From Isoetes taiwanensis (Eukaryota; Streptophyta; Lycopodiopsida; Isoetales; Isoetaceae): a DNA stretch of 64,000 nt. Both the position numbers and the translations under genes were made by a program. The DNA lies in the NCBI GenBank assembly GCA_021234155.1, contig JAJEKV010000040.1:9219541-9283540 (forward strand). Direction: 5' to 3'. Shown here one piece after another: positions 31,994-45,422 of this stretch; position 1 is the stretch's first letter; each line of letters opens with the position of its first letter. The notes beneath the pieces are model-generated. The model ran no database searches, was not told where the DNA came from, and saw nothing but the letters and a program-made list of their open reading frames with translations.

Positions 31994-32628
31994 TTTTTTT
32001 TTATCTTTTTTTTTTGCCATTCTTTGCATGGCTAGGACCCAAGAATCGTATCTAATTCAAATTTAAGACTTAGCATTGTTTTTATTTCAAATTTCGGGTT
32101 TGATTGACCTATGATTTGGAGTCTCACGAATTAGTGCAGTGACTCCACGATTTGGAGCGCGAGACCTACGTTTATGGAGCTTTGGCAAAATTTGCTCTGG
32201 TTTTTGTCTTGGTGGCCATAGTTTTTCCATGGAATGAATATTGAGTCCACATTCACAAAGTTGATGGCAAATTCTTCACTCTGTAACTTGACTTTAGTGG
32301 AGATTCAACATTCAGTCCATTGAAAGCCAAACCAATCGAGTTGTTTAGCACTTGAGGATTAATAGTTCTGGTGCATGTCAAAGAAAAGGTAGAATTATTC
32401 ATAATAGAACATGCCATGTTCTATTATAACTTCCGTTCAGAGCCTTCGGAGCAGGGAGGTTATGGACTATGGCGCTTCACGAAGCTCGAGGAAATGTGTG
32501 CATCAATTCCGACTGGGCATATTCGGTTTTCTGAACAATAAGGCCTAGGCATTTTGGTAATCTACACATCTTATAAGGGCATTTGGATAATTTTCCCTTC
32601 TTTTAAAGGCTCCTTTTTGTTGCCTTTG
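31994..32628 (-). repeat. Retroposon-like repeat R2, copy A
   Basis: A T-rich run (31994-32017) followed by TGCCATTCTTTGCATGGC and about 600 bp that are almost the same as 38165-38940. Read on the minus strand this is a sequence ending in a poly(A)-like tail. It lies exactly where copy B of repeat R1 is uninterrupted, so it was inserted into R1. It lacks a 130-bp block present in the other copy. No coding frame was seen. Confidence 0.75.
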
Positions 32629-33114
32629 CGAGGCTTCTAGCCTACATTCATAAAGTCTCATTTGAGGGTTCATACCACTATGCTCAATCCAAAAGCTTAG
32701 GGTCTTCCAAAGGGATTATCTCAAAGGCAAAATATTTAAAAGCCTGATAGATCCACTTACTTAAAAAATGTATGGATGTCTTCTTCCGATGCTGGATCTA
32801 CAATTTTGGTCGTAAAATCAAGAAAAGGAAAAGAAATTGCTTCTTCGTGTTTTTCTTCTAGAAGGTTTTCCATCCTGATTGCTTTAGCCTCCATCTACTT
32901 TATTTGCCCTCTTTGTCTCAGAAAATAAGGCAGGATAATATTCTGGTTGTAAAACTAAGGTATAAGTTGTTCTTGCTCTACTAGGATCAATTAAGTGTTT
33001 CTTTTATAAATAGAAACAGAAAATGCGAGTATTGTTTAATATAGTTTCTCATTGATACGTTTAATGCAGTACAACAGAAATAATGGCATGTTTGGAGCAT
33101 GATAAAATGCGGAA

Positions 33115-33652
33115 CTAATTCTGCACCTGCATCTGTTTCAATCCGCCAAAGCCAAAGAGCTCCACTGCCCAACTGCACATTCCTTTTCTAAAGTAACAAA
33201 CAGTCAAAGACAGAATTCCAGTCCAACTTCCTTTCTCCATAGATCAGAACCTTATAATTCTTCCCTCTAAGGCTGCAGTATTAACATTAAATATCAGAAT
33301 CAGCTACCAAGAAACACAAAATACTTTGATGAAATTTCACTATGCAAATGGGGATGGGGGGATACAAACTAGCCCCATGTTTCGTCAGGTCGAGGATACT
33401 CTCATAGCCACTCTGGAGTCACCAGTGGTCTTTCCTGAACCAATCTTTTCAGAAAGTGAATGCGGTTAGTCTCATAGAATGTTTAGGGGGTGGCCTCTTC
33501 CTCCTCTTTTTTTTTTTATATCTCTCAAAGTTGGATGCTCAGTTTGGATGTTTGCAACACAAATGTCGCAAGGAAGATATATCAAACCTTTCAGATATGA
33601 TCAATTGACACTTCAATGTGTTGGTGGCAACGGAGTTCAATGTATAATTTTT
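33115..33652. repeat. Interspersed repeat R1, copy B (uninterrupted)
   Basis: See copy A at 31484. This copy keeps the sequence AACACAAATGTCGCAAGG and continues without R2 into the region upstream of the PPR pseudogene. The 32629-33114 interval between the repeats shows no gene. Confidence 0.85.
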
Positions 33653-33830
33653 GGGTTGCCCCTAGGGGGCAAACCCTCGTTTATGTGGGTATGTGGGCAT
33701 ATTCAAGTATATGCTGGCATATACCTAGCATATGCTGATGACTGCTAAAAACTGGCTGCTGCCTGTAAATGGTCGGTCATCCAGCCCCATTATCAGCCTA
33801 CTACACAAACGCTATCCGCCGGACTTGGCT

Positions 33831-36800
33831 ATGGCTTCTGCACCTCGGATTCTGCCCTCCCTTCCGCGCCTTCCTCCCAAAATAGCCACCCCGCAACCCC
33901 TCCCCACCTCCGTCGAGAAATGCCTCCTTTCCGAACAGAGCTCAAATCTGACGAACAGTCTCCTTCCGACGCTTCCGAATGAACGCTCTCCTTGCAGGTA
34001 CGTCCCTCGCCGCTGTTGCTTCAATGCTAAATGCAACTCCATACTACTGAGTTTTTAAATCCTTTTCACTCTATAGTGCAACCTAATTCATTGTTTATCT
34101 TCAAACACCAAAGTCATTGGCCTGTCCAGTTCAAATTCCAGGTTCTATGCAGAATGTCTTACAGTCTCATCCAAATGCAGTTTTATCTTTTTAGATGAAC
34201 TCTTCTATACAATCACCTACAAGTAGTTGCAAGAGCTTACTACAACAACTGTATTTGCAGTCCGGACAGGGAACACAACATGCTACTCAAATTGTTGTAC
34301 ACCATTCCTTCAAGAAGTAATGGATCCTCAGTTGAGCAATGGACGTTAGTTACAGCAGAGGTTAAGCACCTCTAGCAGCGCAGGTGGCAATATGAGAAAT
34401 AATGGGGCGAATACTATGGGTTCCTTTACATAAAACTGGGAACAATGCAAACATGCAGCAATAGCAACTTAGGCTAGATCTTGTGTGGAATCTACTATAG
34501 TCATAACCTCTGAAGATGCAGACAATGCAAAGGGTGATTGATGGACCCGAGCATCTGAATTGGCATGATAATAATAATCCAATCAATAAGCAACCTTCTT
34601 TTAAAAAGTGTTGTCTAAAATTCCTGCCAATTCAGATGAGCAGAAGCTTCTGTTCAAACTGTTATGGCAGATGCAATGTTTGAGATTTTAAAGAGATGGT
34701 ATAGATTATGCCATCGATTTTGCCTTAAAGTTATAAGTATTCAAACGGAGGCAGTGAGTTGGCAGCCTTCCTTGCCTTTCTGTTTGTAAGCATAATGAAG
34801 AATTTCCAACAATTTAGTACATGAATGAGCATATGAAATCTGGCGAGACAACAATGGATCTGCTTCGCAGGCCATGTTCGAAGCATGCCATCACACGAGA
34901 GAATAGCTAAATCAAGGCACGCTAAGGATTCTGACTTCTTCATCTGCCATGTCTACTGTTTTGGTTTTTTCTCACATTCAGTGGAAAGTCCTTTTAAGGT
35001 ACGAACTCTTACCTTTTTGCATTTATTTGGAACATCTAACCAAAGCATTTCAAACGCCCAGATCTAACCAAAGCATTTCAAACGCCCAGACCATATGTGA
35101 GTATCAGTGTTGTGAAAGAGGCGAAAATGAAAAGAGGTACGGAATTTTTTCTTGTGGCAATAAACATAACAATAAATAAATGCATGGTCTTTTTCACAGG
35201 ACATATGGGGAGATTGGTACATTGTTTGAAACTCACCAGCTTGGTGACACCCTTGGTGCTAAAATTATTGTACACCATGAAAAATGTATGACCAGGGATG
35301 AAGTATACTGCCTTTTGCAAAGTCATGAGAAACAGAGAGACCTGGAGGGAGCCAGACAAGTGCAATATCTTCTAGCAAACAATGGGTTTGAATCAATCAC
35401 TGTCTTAGGTGGCCATCTCATTCGGTTGTTTGCACACTGTCAGCGTTTGTTTGAAGCAAATAAAAGTTTCAATAAAATTGCAGAACCAAATGCATTTACA
35501 TAGGCCGCAATTATTTTAGCCAATGCTAACCTTGACCAAGGAGATGAAGCTATTGAATTGTACCACAAAATGAAATCTTCAGGTATGGAAAGCGATAGGT
35601 ATATTTATGTTGCAGTCCTCAAAGCATGTTCGATGACATCTAAGCTTCCGCAGGGAACATTCATCCATCACCAGATTATCTTGAATGTTTTGAGAAGATG
35701 CAAAAAAGTGGCATACAACCGAATATAGTGTCATGGGGTGCAGTTATTGCGGGATGTGCCCAGCATGATGAAGCATCTAGAGCCCTAGAATGTTTTGCAC
35801 AAATGGTACATCTAGGCATAAAACCAGACAAAGAAGTCTATTTTAGCACGTTGAAAGCGTGTGCCAGCTTGGGCGAGGCAGAACAGGGCAGGCTTCTCCA
35901 TAAAAAGATTATTGATCAATGATAATTTCCAATCAGATGTTGTTTTGAGTAATACACTTATTGATATGTATGTTAAGTGTTGATCGATCCAAGATGCATA
36001 TGAAGTGTCTGACAGCTTATCAGAAAAGAATGTGGTCTCATGGGATGCTATGATTGCAAGACATCTTCAGCATGGCCAATTTTTCGTCGCACTAGAATGT
36101 TTAGGAAGGATGCACCAGGAAGGTATGGAGCCGAATAATTTTGTATTCTTAAGCATCCTAAAAGCATGTGCCTATATTGAGGAGGTAAGCCATGGCAGAC
36201 TAGTGCACAATTGGGTAATTAGAAGTGGTTTTCATAAAGATGTGTTCATAGGGAGTACCTTAATTGATATGTATGCCAAATGTGGAAGTCTGGATGAAGC
36301 AGCTCGAGTCTTTAGCAGTCTACCATATCGAAATGTGGTATCATGGAGTGCAATGATGTCTGGGTATGTCCAACATGGTGAAATTTTACTTTCTTCAGTT
36401 TGTTTCATGGAGATGCAACAAGAAGGCATCGAGCCAAATGTGGTATGTTGGAATGCTGTAATAGCTAGATATTCTCAGCATGGTGACTGTCTTGTTGCTC
36501 TAGATTGTTTCTTAAAAATGCAATATGAAGGTGTGCAGCCAAATGGTATAACGTTTTTAAGCCTTTAGAATGCATGCCCTAGCTTAACAACAGTTGAACA
36601 AGGACGCCTTCATTCGCTCCAAAGTTGAATGTGGTATTGATTTGGGAAATGCTCTTCTTGATATGTACTCTAAATGTGGAAATCTGGACGAGGCACAAAA
36701 AGTCTTTGACAAAATGCCAAGTCGGGATGTAGTCATGGAATGAGATGGTTGTTGGGTACTTGCAGAGCAGTGATAGTCTTGTTGTTGCTCTAGAATGTTT

Positions 36801-37188
36801 TGACATGATGCAACTTGAAGGCATAAAACCAGATGTGGTTACGTGGAACACAATGATTGCAGGATATGTAAGCCATAGTGAAGGTCTGCTGGCTTTAGAT
36901 TGCTTTGCAAAGATACAACATGAAAACATTGAATTCTCCAAGGCCACATTTCTAGTTGCTTTGTCAACATGTGCCACTATTAGAGCTATAGACCAGGGTA
37001 GATGTATCCATGATAAGATTGCCAAGATGAGCAAGCAACTTGACATAACATTGGGAAATTCTGTCCTTGATACGTATGCTAAATGTGGTAGCCTGAGCGA
37101 GGCCTGCATAGTGTCTGAGAATTTGCCAATGCAAGACAAGGTGTCATGGAATGCAATGATTACAGATTCTTTTGAGAAGACTTTATGA
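33831..37188 (+). pseudogene. Pentatricopeptide repeat (PPR) gene, PLS type, broken
   Basis: Exon 1 (33831-33997) encodes a Pro/Ser/Leu-rich start like an organelle transit peptide and ends at a GT donor; intron to 35199; exon 2 from 35200 in matching phase. Exon 2 encodes PPR motifs with typical strings: VSWGAVIAGCAQHDEASRAL, LIDMYAKCGSLDEAARVFSS, NVVSWSAMMSGYVQHGE and PNVVCWNAVIARYSQHGD. These proteins bind organellar RNA for editing or processing. The frame is broken by a TAG at 35501 (expected Trp), frameshifts near 35690, 35920, 35985 and 36600-36730, and it ends at 37188 without E or DYW domains. The intron plus several lesions point to a decayed native gene, not a retrocopy. The R1 repeat (copy B) lies just upstream. 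Confidence 0.85.
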
Positions 37189-37337
37189 AGCACTCCCCCT
37201 CAGCCAATTCGAAACTAACTCCATTTCTCCTTCTCCAAACCATCTCATGCAGCAGATTCCACCACTTGCAACATAGCTACTTCCAGATGGAGTTTTTCCA
37301 GGTCTAGCTCTAGCAACAACATTACCTCTATAATTTT

Positions 37338-38039
37338 TCAAAAACCGTAAGGCCTCCAAGTGTTATCAGGGTATCTTGTAACCATTTGCAAAACTACCGG
37401 CATAACCTCCAGCGCCTGCAGCCCCACCTGATGCTCCATACTAGTCGCTCCCCTAATTATCCCTTGGATTAGATGCATAGCTGCAACCAGTCTGCCCATC
37501 GGTATAGCTACTATATTCTGGTGTACTGGCAGTATTCTGCCTAGTTGTTGCACCTGATCCCCACACTGCTGCACCATAGTTACCAGCACCACACCACTTG
37601 GGTACCCACATGCACTACAGTTAGCACCCCAAGCACTTCTGGCTTTTGATGTTGCTTCATAGTTGCCTGCTCCAAGTCCACTTCCATATGCACCACGATA
37701 AGCACCAATATAACCACTATTATATCTAGATGGTGCTACTCCATACCTTGCATTTTCACCGTAATTGCTGGCAGCTCCCTCATTCATCGCTCTATATACT
37801 CCTGTAGCACCTCTGGCTTTTGATGTTGCTCCATAGCTGCCCGCTCCAAGTCCAATTGCATGTTCACTATAACCGCATGCAGCTCCCTCATTCATTGCTC
37901 TATATGCCCCTGCAACTCCATAACCACTGACAGCATATCCCTTCATTGCTCCATATGCCCCTGCATCACTATAACCTGGCTGAATTCTGAGCATATGCAT
38001 CAGGTTCATATATTCTATAAAACAAATGGCTACCATCAC
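37338..38039 (-). pseudogene. Gly/Tyr/Ala-rich C-terminal fragment, hnRNP-like
   Basis: The minus strand encodes a Gly/Tyr/Ala-rich low-complexity protein built from two long imperfect repeats (GAYRAMNEGAA, LGAGSYGATSKARGA; then GVYRAMNEGAA, LGAGNYEATSKARSA). Such sequence is typical of C-termini of plant RRM proteins of the hnRNP A/B type, which bind nuclear RNA. A frameshift near 37580 moves the Gly/Tyr-rich reading to another frame (SSYTDGQTG follows). No RRM domain is visible upstream; instead a poly-T run and repeat R2 follow at 38165. It is a fragment. Confidence 0.55.
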
Positions 38040-38164
38040 CTTCGCAAAATGTCAATGTCCTAAAATAGCAACTTTGATCGATTGTAAAAACATGACTTTC
38101 AAGTAGGATTTAAGCCACTTCGCCATCCGGCCATGAAGGGCAACCCTCCGTGCGCAGCACCTTG

Positions 38165-38195
<31 letters not shown>

Positions 38196-38940
38196 CATTC
38201 TTTGCATGGCTAGGACCCAAGAATCGTATCTAATTCAAATTTAAGGCTTAGCATTGTTTTTATTTCAAATTTCGGGTTTGATTGACCCCATGATTTGGAG
38301 TCTCACGAATTAGTGCAGTGACTCCACGATTTGGAGCGCGAGACCTACGTTTATGGAGCTTTGGCAAAATTTGCTCTGGTTTTTGTCTTGGTGGCCATAG
38401 TTTTTCCATGGAATGAATATTGAGTCCACATTTACAAAGTTGATTGCAAATTCTTCACTCTGTAACTTGACTTTAGTGGAGATTCAATATTCAGTCCATT
38501 GAAAGCCGAATCAATCGAGTTGTTTAGCACTTGAGGATTAATAGTTCTGGTTCATGTCAAAGAGAAAGGTAGAATTATTCATAATAGAACATGCCATGTT
38601 CTATTATAACTTCCGTTCAGAGCCATGTGAATTCGAACTTTGATTATTGTATTTTTGATCTAAAATTATATCATTCACACAATTTGTAGATTGTGACTGT
38701 GACCCTTTTTTGTGGCAGAGTAAAGATTTGTTAGTTCGAAAATGGGCGTGGTGAAACGGAGCAGGGAGGTTATGGCAGCTATGGCGCTTCACGAAGCTGT
38801 AAGAAATGTGTGCATCAATTCCGACTAGACATATTCGGTTTTCTGGACAATAAGGCCTAGGCATTTTGGTAATCTACACATCTTATAAGGGCATTTGGAT
38901 AATTTTCCCTTCTTTTAAAGGCTCCTTTTTGTATACATCT
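38165..38940 (-). repeat. Retroposon-like repeat R2, copy C, with 29-30 nt poly(A) on the minus strand
   Basis: The plus strand has a run of about 30 T, then TGCCATTCTTTGCATGGC and the R2 sequence. Read on the minus strand it is a tailed retroposon of about 775 bp. It carries a 130-bp block (about 38625-38757) absent from copy A, flanked by CAGAGCC and GGAGCAGGGAGG. The head contains GGCATTTTGGTAAT and ATAAGGGCATTTGG, words also seen in the palindrome at 59.6 kb. Confidence 0.75.
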
Positions 38941-39524
38941 ACCAATCATATCTTCGCGGAAGCTTTGTTTTGCATTAATGATTTTCTTTTAATACATACT
39001 TTTCTATATGCATTCTCCAGATGTTTGTACATGCAATTTTACAATGGGCTTGAGTAAACATTAACTCATTAAATCAAAGGCTAGATTTTTAGTTGATAAA
39101 TCAGCCCATCTTCGTGCTTAAACAACCTCAATTGGACTGCCTAACATTCTTGGATGGTTCATGCATACAGCCCTTAATAGCAATGTTGTCACATACCTCC
39201 CCTGATATGACCTGCAAAACATGCTTGCCGCGGTTGCTCTAAAACTAATACATATGTAAAAGGGAACTAAATTCGTGTAGGATATTGACAGTTGATATAC
39301 ACTTGCCGCCCCCAGGATACCATATTTACAAATGTGCCACGAGGTCCTTTTTTGTCACTACGCAGCAGTAGTATGCACAACCGCCTGTGAAATAATTCAA
39401 AATTCAAAAGCAAGTGCAACAGTAGTTGCACGGCTTTACCTTTCCAAAAATCACGTGAGAGCTTTACTATATATGGTATTGGTATAAATAGATGGAGACC
39501 CATCTATTCTTCATATCCTTAACT
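38941..39524. other. Spacer downstream of the CHR24-like gene
   Basis: No gene seen. It should contain the 3' untranslated region and poly(A) site of the minus-strand CHR24-like gene near its 39525 end. Confidence 0.5.
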
Positions 39525-42500
39525 TCAATCAATCACCTGAAGTTTCTCAAATCCAAGTGTGGCCATGCCAAGATCAACCTTGGTACCATCATCATTAGAT
39601 TCACTTATCCTCCTTGGGACCGTGAAATTGGTGATCAGCGTTTGTCTCTTGGCACTATCCATAATAGATCCAACAGGTGTTTTGATCATGTTCAAAACTG
39701 GATTCTGGTTCTCTCTCAACGACTCAGCAATTGCAAGTTCCATGTTCAGCTCATCCAACCGTCTACGAATGTTATCTCCACGATCTGGAAGCCTTGAGAT
39801 CATTGCCTGAATCATATCCTCCCCAATGAGTCAAGTTTATGCTGTGTCGCAGACAATATCCATTTGCAAGAATATGAACATACCTGATCAGCAAGTGTCT
39901 TGGTTAGTCGACCAATATTCTCCCTTAAGCCAATGATTCTCAAATTGACTTGAGACACCCCTGTATCATGTGATTTTGGTGACTTTGTTTTCTCAGAAGG
40001 GGCTTCATATCTGAACATTGAACAAAATTTAGTAAATTGAAGCCTGCACTTATTCATAGTTGCAACCAAATGGACTTGCTAAAAGGTAATTAAATGCCCT
40101 GTTAGTAAATGGCCAAAAAACACAGGCCCGCCTTTTTACCATTCTTTAAATGCATCCTCCTACAGGTGGTTCTGAGACTTATTATGAGAGGCGATACTAC
40201 GTTGAAGATCCTACGAAGGATTACATTATGCTTCAAACTATGGTGAGATTAATGTGGTCCAGAAGAAAGGTACTTCCATTGAAACTGTCAAAGGTTTGCC
40301 ATTTAGCCATTAAATATGTTCTCACTCAATGTTCTTTACAAATCTTAAATAACCAAAGGTGGGAGTTTCCAGTTGAAATGGTAATGCTGATGCTGCCTAA
40401 TAGCCAGAACTCATGAACTACTAAACAACAGATATGAACTATATTAGAACTCAAAAGAACAAAATCTAAAATGCTTGTATGTTCTCAAATGAAAAAATAC
40501 AGGAATTTGAAAAATCTTCTTGACAAAGGAAAACGAGATCATTACAAAGGATGAGCATCTCTGCTTCTATAATTGTTGGAAGCTGCCATCCTTGAATGCA
40601 TTCCTGACCTGTAAAATATAACGAGTTGCATATTTGAGAACCGTTAAGAGATCTGAAGTAGACGGAACATTACCTGGGATCCCACGCAGAGGCTATCTCT
40701 TCCTGTGTGGCAGGAGCCAAAGCAGGAGCAGTTTTCGTAAACAACAAATCATGGTGACTTACGCCTGCAATCCCCTGGCCTTCAAGGAATTTTATGTGTT
40801 CCATAAGCTTTTCATCACTGGCCACACAAGGATTCTCTAATCAATCAGCTGAGCCCTCAAAAATGAAGAGATATCATCCAAAATGAAGTTATGTACTTAC
40901 ACTTGACATTGATTCTCATGTTCCTGAAAGAGCTGCTGCTGCGTGATTGAAATATCGTAGCCCGTCTTGGGTATGGTCAAAAGTTCACGCAGCTCCTGCA
41001 CAGGCATTTTTTATTCCCAGAAGCATATAATCCTTCTACAAACATAAGGGCAACCGTGTGGGGTCATACCTGCTGAGAAAAGTAACGAACTTGTTCTTTA
41101 TGCTCAGTTGCAACTTTCATCAAGCCTCCTTTGAATACCTATAAATGAGGGAACACCTAACAAACTTTAAAGCCTAGTAAAAACCACTTCTACTTTGAAT
41201 TGAGTAAATAATTGATTACAGGCTCTGAAATAAAATAAAAACGAGATCTAGAAGCTAGACAAGGAACGAGTCAACAGTTATTGTATCCAGAAAGAGTTTT
41301 GAGATCACCTGCTTTCGATAGATCTTTTCCTCTATTGTGCCACAGGTCATTAAGCGATACACCACCACATCCTTCTTTTGTCCAATACGATATGCCCGGT
41401 CAACACTTTGATTGTCCATGCTGGAAATTAAAAGATATCCATTAACAAAATCCTTTTTACATCCTAGCGAATAGCAATCCAACCTTGGATTCCATGCTGG
41501 GTCAACAATGACGACTCTGTCGGCACCTGTTAACGTGAGCCCTAAGCCACCTACTTGTGAAGTCAACAAAAATATTGAAATGTGATCATTATGTTGAAAC
41601 TCCTGCCATTTGTGAAGGAGAATTCATTAGCTGCTTAAAGTAAGAAACCAAGGGTTTTGCAAATCATGTGGCTCACTTGTACGATCTTCTCCCTGTCCGC
41701 AGATTTTGTGGTCCCATCTATCCGGCAGTAACGGTACATTTTTTCTTGCAACTCTTCCTGCAATTTTCTATACTGTCAGGACAAGTTTTGTTCATTCATG
41801 TTGCAATGGAACTAAGTGGGCTAAAATTGACCTCTACGATGTTGAGCATCTTGCGAGTTTGTGCAAATATGAGCGTACGATGTCCTTCTGCAAGTAAATT
41901 TTCCTGACACCACAGTTTTATAAGAAATGTTATATTCCTAAACCAATCATCCTATCGCGTTATTTGGTCTGAACACCTCCTGAAGAGGTTTGTGAAACTC
42001 CAAATATATATAAACAACTCAAGGCATAGTATAACAACCACAATTAGAAAAAAGATAAAAAACGCACCAACAAGGCCATTAAGAATACTATTTTGCATGA
42101 CAGCCTGCGCTGTTGTTCTTCGTGGTCATCGTTACTATCAACTAATCCTGCAACAGATGCCCTCATAGCCTCAAGATCAGCAGCATTAGCACCTTCCAGT
42201 AATTCCATGCCTTCTGCAATGTCATCAGTGGCCTTCTTTGTCAGCAGCAAAGGGTGATCACAAATTTTTTTCAATACCTGCAGCAGACTATGGGAAGTTA
42301 AATCATGCACAAGACGACAGAATTCTGACAGCTTACTTACTGTTAAAGCAGCTAATGCAGATCCTTCAAGAGACTTATGAACAGTTTCACTGTTAAGAAA
42401 TGCCGAATATAACTGTCGCTGCGCACAGATAAAAACAGATCGGTTTCAAAACAAGCCATTTCAAAATTGAATAAGCAGATTAATGCTATAGGCTTTATGT

Positions 42501-45259
42501 GTGATCATATAAATTCTTATGAAGCAAAGGCAATGCAGAGAAGTAGATGTAATCACCTGATGAGAGGACAACCGAAGCCAGCAGATAATGTCATTTTTGT
42601 TTGCCAATTGGCGTTCTGCCTTCCCAGTGTCTGGGAAAACTTCACTCTTTAAACGCCGTAGGAAGAATGGAGCGATGCGTTCTCTCAACTCCTATCAAAA
42701 AGCAAAAGGGAAAGAAAACCTTTAAGGGAAATGCAATACGTGTGGATATTTGGACATGAGGTTCATACCTGAGCAACTGCAGAGCCAATCCTTTTCTGTC
42801 TGTCAGAAGCATGTTTATCATTTCCCTGAAGTATAAGGTTTTCATATTTTGCCTTAAATCTGAGGAACAAGGAAAAACGTCAGGTGATAGCTTCTAATAA
42901 AGTGCTTTTCATATTCGTAAAGACATACTCTTTACGATCCCCTAATAATTCTGGACAGCAGAAATCGTACAGAGCCCACATTTCCTAGAGCAGCAAAAAT
43001 TTGGCATGAGGGAAAAAATCATCAATGCCGAGACTTTCCGGACTATGAGTCCCTACCCTGAGGTTATTCTGAATAGGTGTACCACTGATAATTATGCGAT
43101 GTGCGCTAGGGATCTCCCGCAGGCTTTTAGCACGCTGGGTGCTTGGGTTCTTGATTAGGTGCCCCTGGAAGACAACACCATCAAAAGTGATCACATGTTC
43201 GTTTTGTGATGTCCATTATGTTTGCGCACCTCATCAAGAACCATATAATCCCATGTCACAATATCATCACTCATGTCTCCGTACCCATCCCTGCCATGGA
43301 AGTCACCTCTCAAAGCTTTCCAATTGTGGCGTACAACATCATAAGTTGCCAAAAGTATTCCTCCTCCCTGGCATCAATTTGTTCACCATACAAAAAGTCA
43401 GAAGACACTACAAAATAGCAACCGTATTAAAGCTGGTACCTGTAAAACATGATGTAGAGCGAAGTCGCGAGCATTTCCTGTGCTCCCAGAATAACTGCCA
43501 GCAAATTATTAAACTTACTCTCTCAGAAAAGTTTCTTATTTAGTCTCTCTTGAGTATTCTTGACTCAAGTTCTATATTTATAAAAAAAGACAATGCACGC
43601 CAGAGTAATATATGGTAACAATAGTTTCTCAACTTTTTGCCTATTACCTCTCTGCAAATGCACTTACAGGAAGAATGAGAAAAGTGAGTACAACTAGAGA
43701 TATGAATGGGGTTATAATGAAAAAATGCCCATCATCATATACATGTTTCAAGGGCAGCAGTGTTGCAACCAACTGTGTTCTTTTGACACATATATCTACA
43801 TCCTAGAACTAATTATTAGAAAAAGAAGCTTTAAAAAGCTAGTGCCATACTCTCTAATCTTCTGTCGAAGACCAACTACAGCTAGCTCCTTCATCCAGTG
43901 GGCAATTAATGTCTTAGGTGCAATTATTAGTACGCGCTCTGTGAGACGGGAGGCGAATAAGCCTGCCAAAAAAGCTGCAATCTGTTCCAAATGGTGAGAT
44001 TTATGTCTTAGACAAAGACGGCTTACCAAAGCGTGTAGCAAATTACCTGCATGGTTTTGCCAAGACCCATGTCATCTCCTAAGATTCCTCCCATGCATTT
44101 CAGATGCAAGTTCCAAAGCCATTCTATTCCTTGCCTTTGATGAGCGTAAAGCATTGTTGAGATTTTCCCATTTAAGAGAAACTGTTTCCCTCCTCCTTTC
44201 AATATCATATCATCACCACGAATGTGCACATTGTCCATGGGAAACTTGGTTGTGCTTTCCTCCTTACTTGTTTGGCAACCCGTCTTGCTTGTAGTGCTTT
44301 CATTTGCAGCATGCATCTTTTGAGCCACTAATGAAACAGACGATTTTGTAGTATTTCCATTCTTTGCAGAGACAGAAGATACCTTGAACTGTATATTTCT
44401 AGTCGAACATGCCACATCTTCATCTGAACTGTCAACAGTATTAATTCCATCCCCTTTTCTAGTGTCATTAATCTGAGTGCTTTCCATATCTGAATCATCA
44501 CTGCTTATTAAAAAGCTAGAAATAATCTTTGCTTTAGACTTCATATCCTTATTACTTTTGGTTGTTATCTTGCTTGAAAGAGACATGGAATCCAAGTGTT
44601 TACTGAGCGCATTTGTAATGTCATCATCATTATCAGCGAACTGTTCAATAATCTGGATACTGGACTCCTCGGACTGAACCATAAGGGGTGAGTCTGTTTG
44701 TACTTTACGTAATCTACGTCTTCTTGGCCCCTTTGCACTTTGAGCATGGTCTATTGTAAGAAAAAATGCAAAATGTTATTTGAAGTTTCCAGTTTTTTAA
44801 AACTGTTGAACTAGCTTAACAAGACACTTTACCTTGTCTATCATCTGTAGCATTATTAATGGAATCTGGGCTTCCAGTTATAGCAGGTCCTTCGGATGCA
44901 GATTTGAATGACTCACTCTCTAATGTTTGGACACTTTTTCCGGTGGAAGCCTCTGAATCATCAAATAACCGAGCATCATTTTCCCCGAGAGATGGCCAAA
45001 ATGGATTTCCAGATCTTTCCATTGAGCACGATTTCTTTTGTTCGTCGGCAGTTCCCTCTGTAACTCCATCAGCACCAGCAAATTTATCAACTTCTTCATC
45101 ACTACATTCATCTTCATCCTCCGGCAAAATGGATTTTTTAGCTCTGAGCTGAGCTATTTTTTGAAGGAGGGCCTTATTCCGATCATTTTCTCTGGCCCTG
45201 TTACGACCATTTTCTCTGACCCTAGAAGAAGGTCGACTACTTCCTTCTGAATCCGCCAT
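39525..45259 (-). CDS. CHR24: SNF2-family chromatin remodelling ATPase, CHR24 (ERCC6L-like), intact, 21 exons
   Basis: From ATG at 45259 to TGA at 39525, 21 exons join in phase to about 1099 codons. Main exons: 45259-44833, 44750-44047, 43981-43851, 43494-43440, 43367-43230, 43164-43057, 42984-42929, 42859-42769, 42691-42557, 42418-42341, 42277-42068, 41903-41832, 41757-41677, about 41602-41485, 41420-41309, 41140-41072, 40996-40902, 40830-40687, 40612-40550, 40012-39882, 39806-39525. A long acidic Ser-rich N-terminus precedes the two RecA lobes: GGILGDDMGLGKTMQ (Walker A), VLDEGHLIKN (DEGH box), IIISGTPIQNN, FFLRRLKSEVF, TSQVGGLGLTLTGADRVV and QSVDRAYRIGQ (motif VI). Downstream, KGGLMKVATEHKEQVRYFSQ and QQQLFQEHE match plant CHR24. 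These ATPases move nucleosomes in the nucleus and are ERCC6/ERCC6L relatives, likely linked to repair. Length and order fit the family. A Mutator-like element starts 163 bp upstream of the ATG. Confidence 0.92.
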
Positions 45260-45422
45260 ATGTATGATCGATCAAGGGGCAGAGTTAGGGCGCGGGAATT
45301 TGGAAAGATAAAAATTCTTAGCTAGCCCGTTTTGAATATGAATGAATCTTCAAATACACGCTATTTCAATGCATCGGGAATTGGGATTATGAATTTTCGA
45401 TTTGCATTACGCCCTCAAAATA

